DNA from: Ignavibacteria bacterium
GTDB taxonomy: Bacteria > Bacteroidota > Ignavibacteria > Tepidaquicellales > OLB5
Reading direction: 5' to 3'
Assembly (NCBI GenBank): GCA_030835085.1
Contig: JAUQWQ010000144.1
Span: 1 to 50,686 of the forward strand
DNA length: 50,686 nt
Shown: positions 49,216-50,686 of the stretch, one piece after another
How the letters are laid out: the number at the start of each line of letters is the position of its first letter
Position numbering within the stretch: position 1 is the first letter of the stretch
Translations under genes and position numbers: made by a program
The notes under the pieces: generated by a model
What the model was told of the DNA's origin: nothing
Seen by the model: only the letters and a program-made list of their open reading frames with translations
The model's database searches: none

Positions 49216-50686
49216 ACTCAGTAAAAGTACGGTTCTTTTTGGTAAAAAAAATATTGCTTGTAACGGTTTTAATCCTGTTTGCCGGCGGCGGCAGCTATGC
49301 GCAGAGCATTATAAATACACTTGGAACAGATGGAGTGTATATTATTAAAGACAGCACGAAAACTCTTTTTTCGCTGAAGCAGTCAGACGCGGTTATACGT
49401 ATTCACCCGCAATACCCGGGTGATATAGGAGGCTCTGTTTTTAAAGGTACCGATAGGTTCCTGCACTCATACCAAGGCAGCGGGACTGTGGGCTGGAATA
49501 CCTTTTTGGGATTTAACTCCGGTAACTTTTCAATGGGAGGCAGTATTGAATCCGGAAGCTATAACACCGGGATTGGGGCAATGTCTCTTTTTTCAAATAC
49601 TACCGGAAGCTATAATACTGCATGTGGTCAGCGTTCACTTGGAGCAAATACTTTGGGATACAAAAATTCAGCGTTCGGATATAGATCACTCTCTTCCAAT
49701 ACCACCGGGAAAGAAAACTCTGCTTTTGGTAATCGTTCGCTCGAATTCAACACCACGGGGAATGAAAACTCAGCGTTTGGGAGTTTATCATTATACAAAA
49801 ATACAACAGGCAGTTTCAATTCCTCTTTTGGAATTTATTCACTCTTAAACAATACAACAGGCAACCGTAATTCAGCTTTCGGCTACTCCTCACTTTATTA
49901 TAACACAACAGGCGCTTATAATTCCTCATTCGGAATCCAATCACTTTATTATAATACTCAAGGCAGCAATAATTCCTCTTTCGGATATTTGTCACTTTTT
50001 AACAACACAAGCGGTTATAATAATTCCTCATTCGGTAATATATCTTCAATGCAGAATACAACCGGTTACAACAATTCTGCGTTTGGGCATGGTTCGCTTA
50101 CAGACAACACTACGGGTACTGAAAACTCATCATTTGGAAATAATTCACTGCAGAATAACAGAGAAGGAAACTGGAATTCGTCATTTGGGTACCTTTCATT
50201 ATACGGCAGCAATGGAAACAGTAATTCCGCATTCGGCACACAATCATTGTATGGAAACATAAACGGAAATAATAATTCAGCCTTTGGGGTACTTGCAGGG
50301 AGCTTATCGGCAACAGGAAGTAATAACACCATGATAGGGTTCGATGCACAGGTTCCTTCATACTCCGGCAGTAACCAGGTGCGCATTGGCAATACAGCAA
50401 TAACATACGCCGGCATACAGGTTGCGTGGACAGTCACCAGCGACAGGAACCTGAAATCAAATATTCTAAGCTCAGATCTTGGACTTGGATTTATAAGCAG
50501 GCTCCGCCCTGTTTCTTATACACGCATAAATGATGAATCAGGAAAAACCGAGTACGGCTTGATTGCGCAGGAAGTTGAAGAAACCCTGAAAGAAGAAGGT
50601 GCAGAAAATCCCGGCATGCTTACGGTTACCAATAGCGGCGAGTACCAGCTCCGCTACAACGATCTTATTGCCCCGATGATAAAAGC
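49209..50686 (+). CDS. Exported repeat protein with S74 chaperone domain, partial (runs past window end)
   Basis: About 492 residues to the window edge; the end is missing. A signal peptide (FFLVKKILLVTVLILFAGG, then GSYAQ) is followed by a short lead, then fourteen 17-residue repeats (one is 16) of the form NTTGxxNSAFGxxSLxx, which resemble the beta-roll repeats of YadA-type heads. The end of the window shows TSDRNLKSNI and YGLIAQEVEETLKEEGAE, then YNDLIAPMIKA: the intramolecular-chaperone/autoprotease domain S74 found in phage tail spikes and some surface adhesins, with the Ser-Asp of the cleavage site. The protein is probably a trimeric surface fibre. It is the exported product of module copy B. 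Confidence 0.85.
   Translation, partial: MLNSVKVRFFLVKKILLVTVLILFAGGGSYAQSIINTLGTDGVYIIKDSTKTLFSLKQSDAVIRIHPQYPGDIGGSVFKGTDRFLHSYQGSGTVGWNTFLGFNSGNFSMGGSIESGSYNTGIGAMSLFSNTTGSYNTACGQRSLGANTLGYKNSAFGYRSLSSNTTGKENSAFGNRSLEFNTTGNENSAFGSLSLYKNTTGSFNSSFGIYSLLNNTTGNRNSAFGYSSLYYNTTGAYNSSFGIQSLYYNTQGSNNSSFGYLSLFNNTSGYNNSSFGNISSMQNTTGYNNSAFGHGSLTDNTTGTENSSFGNNSLQNNREGNWNSSFGYLSLYGSNGNSNSAFGTQSLYGNINGNNNSAFGVLAGSLSATGSNNTMIGFDAQVPSYSGSNQVRIGNTAITYAGIQVAWTVTSDRNLKSNILSSDLGLGFISRLRPVSYTRINDESGKTEYGLIAQEVEETLKEEGAENPGMLTVTNSGEYQLRYNDLIAPMIK
49596..50306 (+). repeat. 51-bp coding repeats (fourteen units of 17 residues)
   Basis: Units start NTTG/NTxG and read NTTGKENSAFGNRSLEF, NTTGNENSAFGSLSLYK, NTTGAYNSSFGIQSLYY and so on, each 17 codons; one unit (SNGNSNSAFGTQSLYG) is 16. 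Nucleotide identity is moderate, so the array is old rather than recently expanded. Weaker units flank it at 49545-49595 and 50307-50357. Confidence 0.88.

Noticed and set aside
49596-50306. Regular 51-bp periodicity that could be taken for a CRISPR array or satellite
   Set aside because: The repeats are codon-phased, stay in one open frame and vary mainly at third positions; they encode a repeat protein.
49628-50437. Antisense reading frames of 60-120 residues opposite the repeat protein
   Set aside because: They mirror the 51-bp repeats of the coding strand (recurring KAEFSFPVVL-like strings) and have no independent support.
1-50686. tRNA, rRNA, riboswitch, insertion-sequence or phage genes
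   Set aside because: No cloverleaf-like segment, ribosomal sequence, transposase or phage structural block could be recognised by eye; a dedicated scan could still find a small RNA.

Overview
This window looks like chromosomal DNA from a Bacteroidota-type bacterium, most probably a member of the Ignavibacteria. Two large secreted proteins end in a C-terminal sorting domain of the kind used by type IX secretion (N-Y-P-N-P-F-N-P followed by a beta-sandwich ending in K-K-M-x-L-x-K). The intergenic spaces carry short palindromes familiar from that phylum, two promoters fit the TTTG / TAnnTTTG pattern, and start codons are often TTG. The DNA is AT-rich. I see no rRNA, tRNA, CRISPR array, transposase or phage block.

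Layout. (1) 1-3.3 kb: exonuclease III and a secreted LamG/beta-propeller protein that ends at a strong terminator. (2) 3.4-21.0 kb, all on the + strand: a long surface-glycan locus. It holds glycosyltransferases of families GT2, GT4 and GT9, two nucleotide-sugar SDR enzymes, two DegT-type aminotransferases, a methyltransferase, a GNAT, WbqC, a WecB-type UDP-GlcNAc 2-epimerase, a DUF354 protein, two related membrane proteins of unknown family and an alpha/beta hydrolase. Its middle (6.8-10.5 kb) is dotted with palindromic repeats, which seem to have remodelled both ends of one aminotransferase gene. (3) 21.0-28.4 kb: a mixed accessory stretch with a serine hydrolase, an AraC regulator, a Vat/CatB-like acetyltransferase, a RelE/ParE-type toxin-antitoxin pair, a pentameric ligand-gated ion-channel homologue, an AlkC-like DNA glycosylase, a cytochrome P460-like protein, a membrane protein and a cupin. 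(4) 28.4-41.0 kb, mostly on the - strand: a second glycan locus with a GT39-like membrane transferase, GT2, RmlD-like reductase, CapE-like dehydratase, GT4, two tandem O-antigen-ligase-like proteins and a sugar-1-phosphate nucleotidyltransferase/phosphomutase fusion, interrupted by one + strand lipoprotein gene. A LemA gene follows. (5) 42.3-50.7 kb: a duplicated module. Each copy has a ~475-aa helical protein on the - strand, a matching promoter/operator region, a ~70-aa ribbon-helix-helix-like protein on the + strand and then a large exported protein. One exported protein is a BNR beta-propeller with a type IX sorting domain; the other is a 17-residue-repeat protein with an S74 chaperone domain that runs off the end of the window.

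How the genes work together. Regions 2 and 4 together could build and assemble a surface polysaccharide with amino- and deoxy-sugars. I see no flippase or export apparatus in the window. The strongest candidate for an undescribed system is the module of region 5: promoter spacing, TGCACA sites and gene order match between the two copies while the exported cargo differs. Three glycan genes (12479, 18189, 34141) have clear coding sequence extending upstream of any ATG, GTG or TTG; the first has a Shine-Dalgarno-like sequence in front of an ATA codon.
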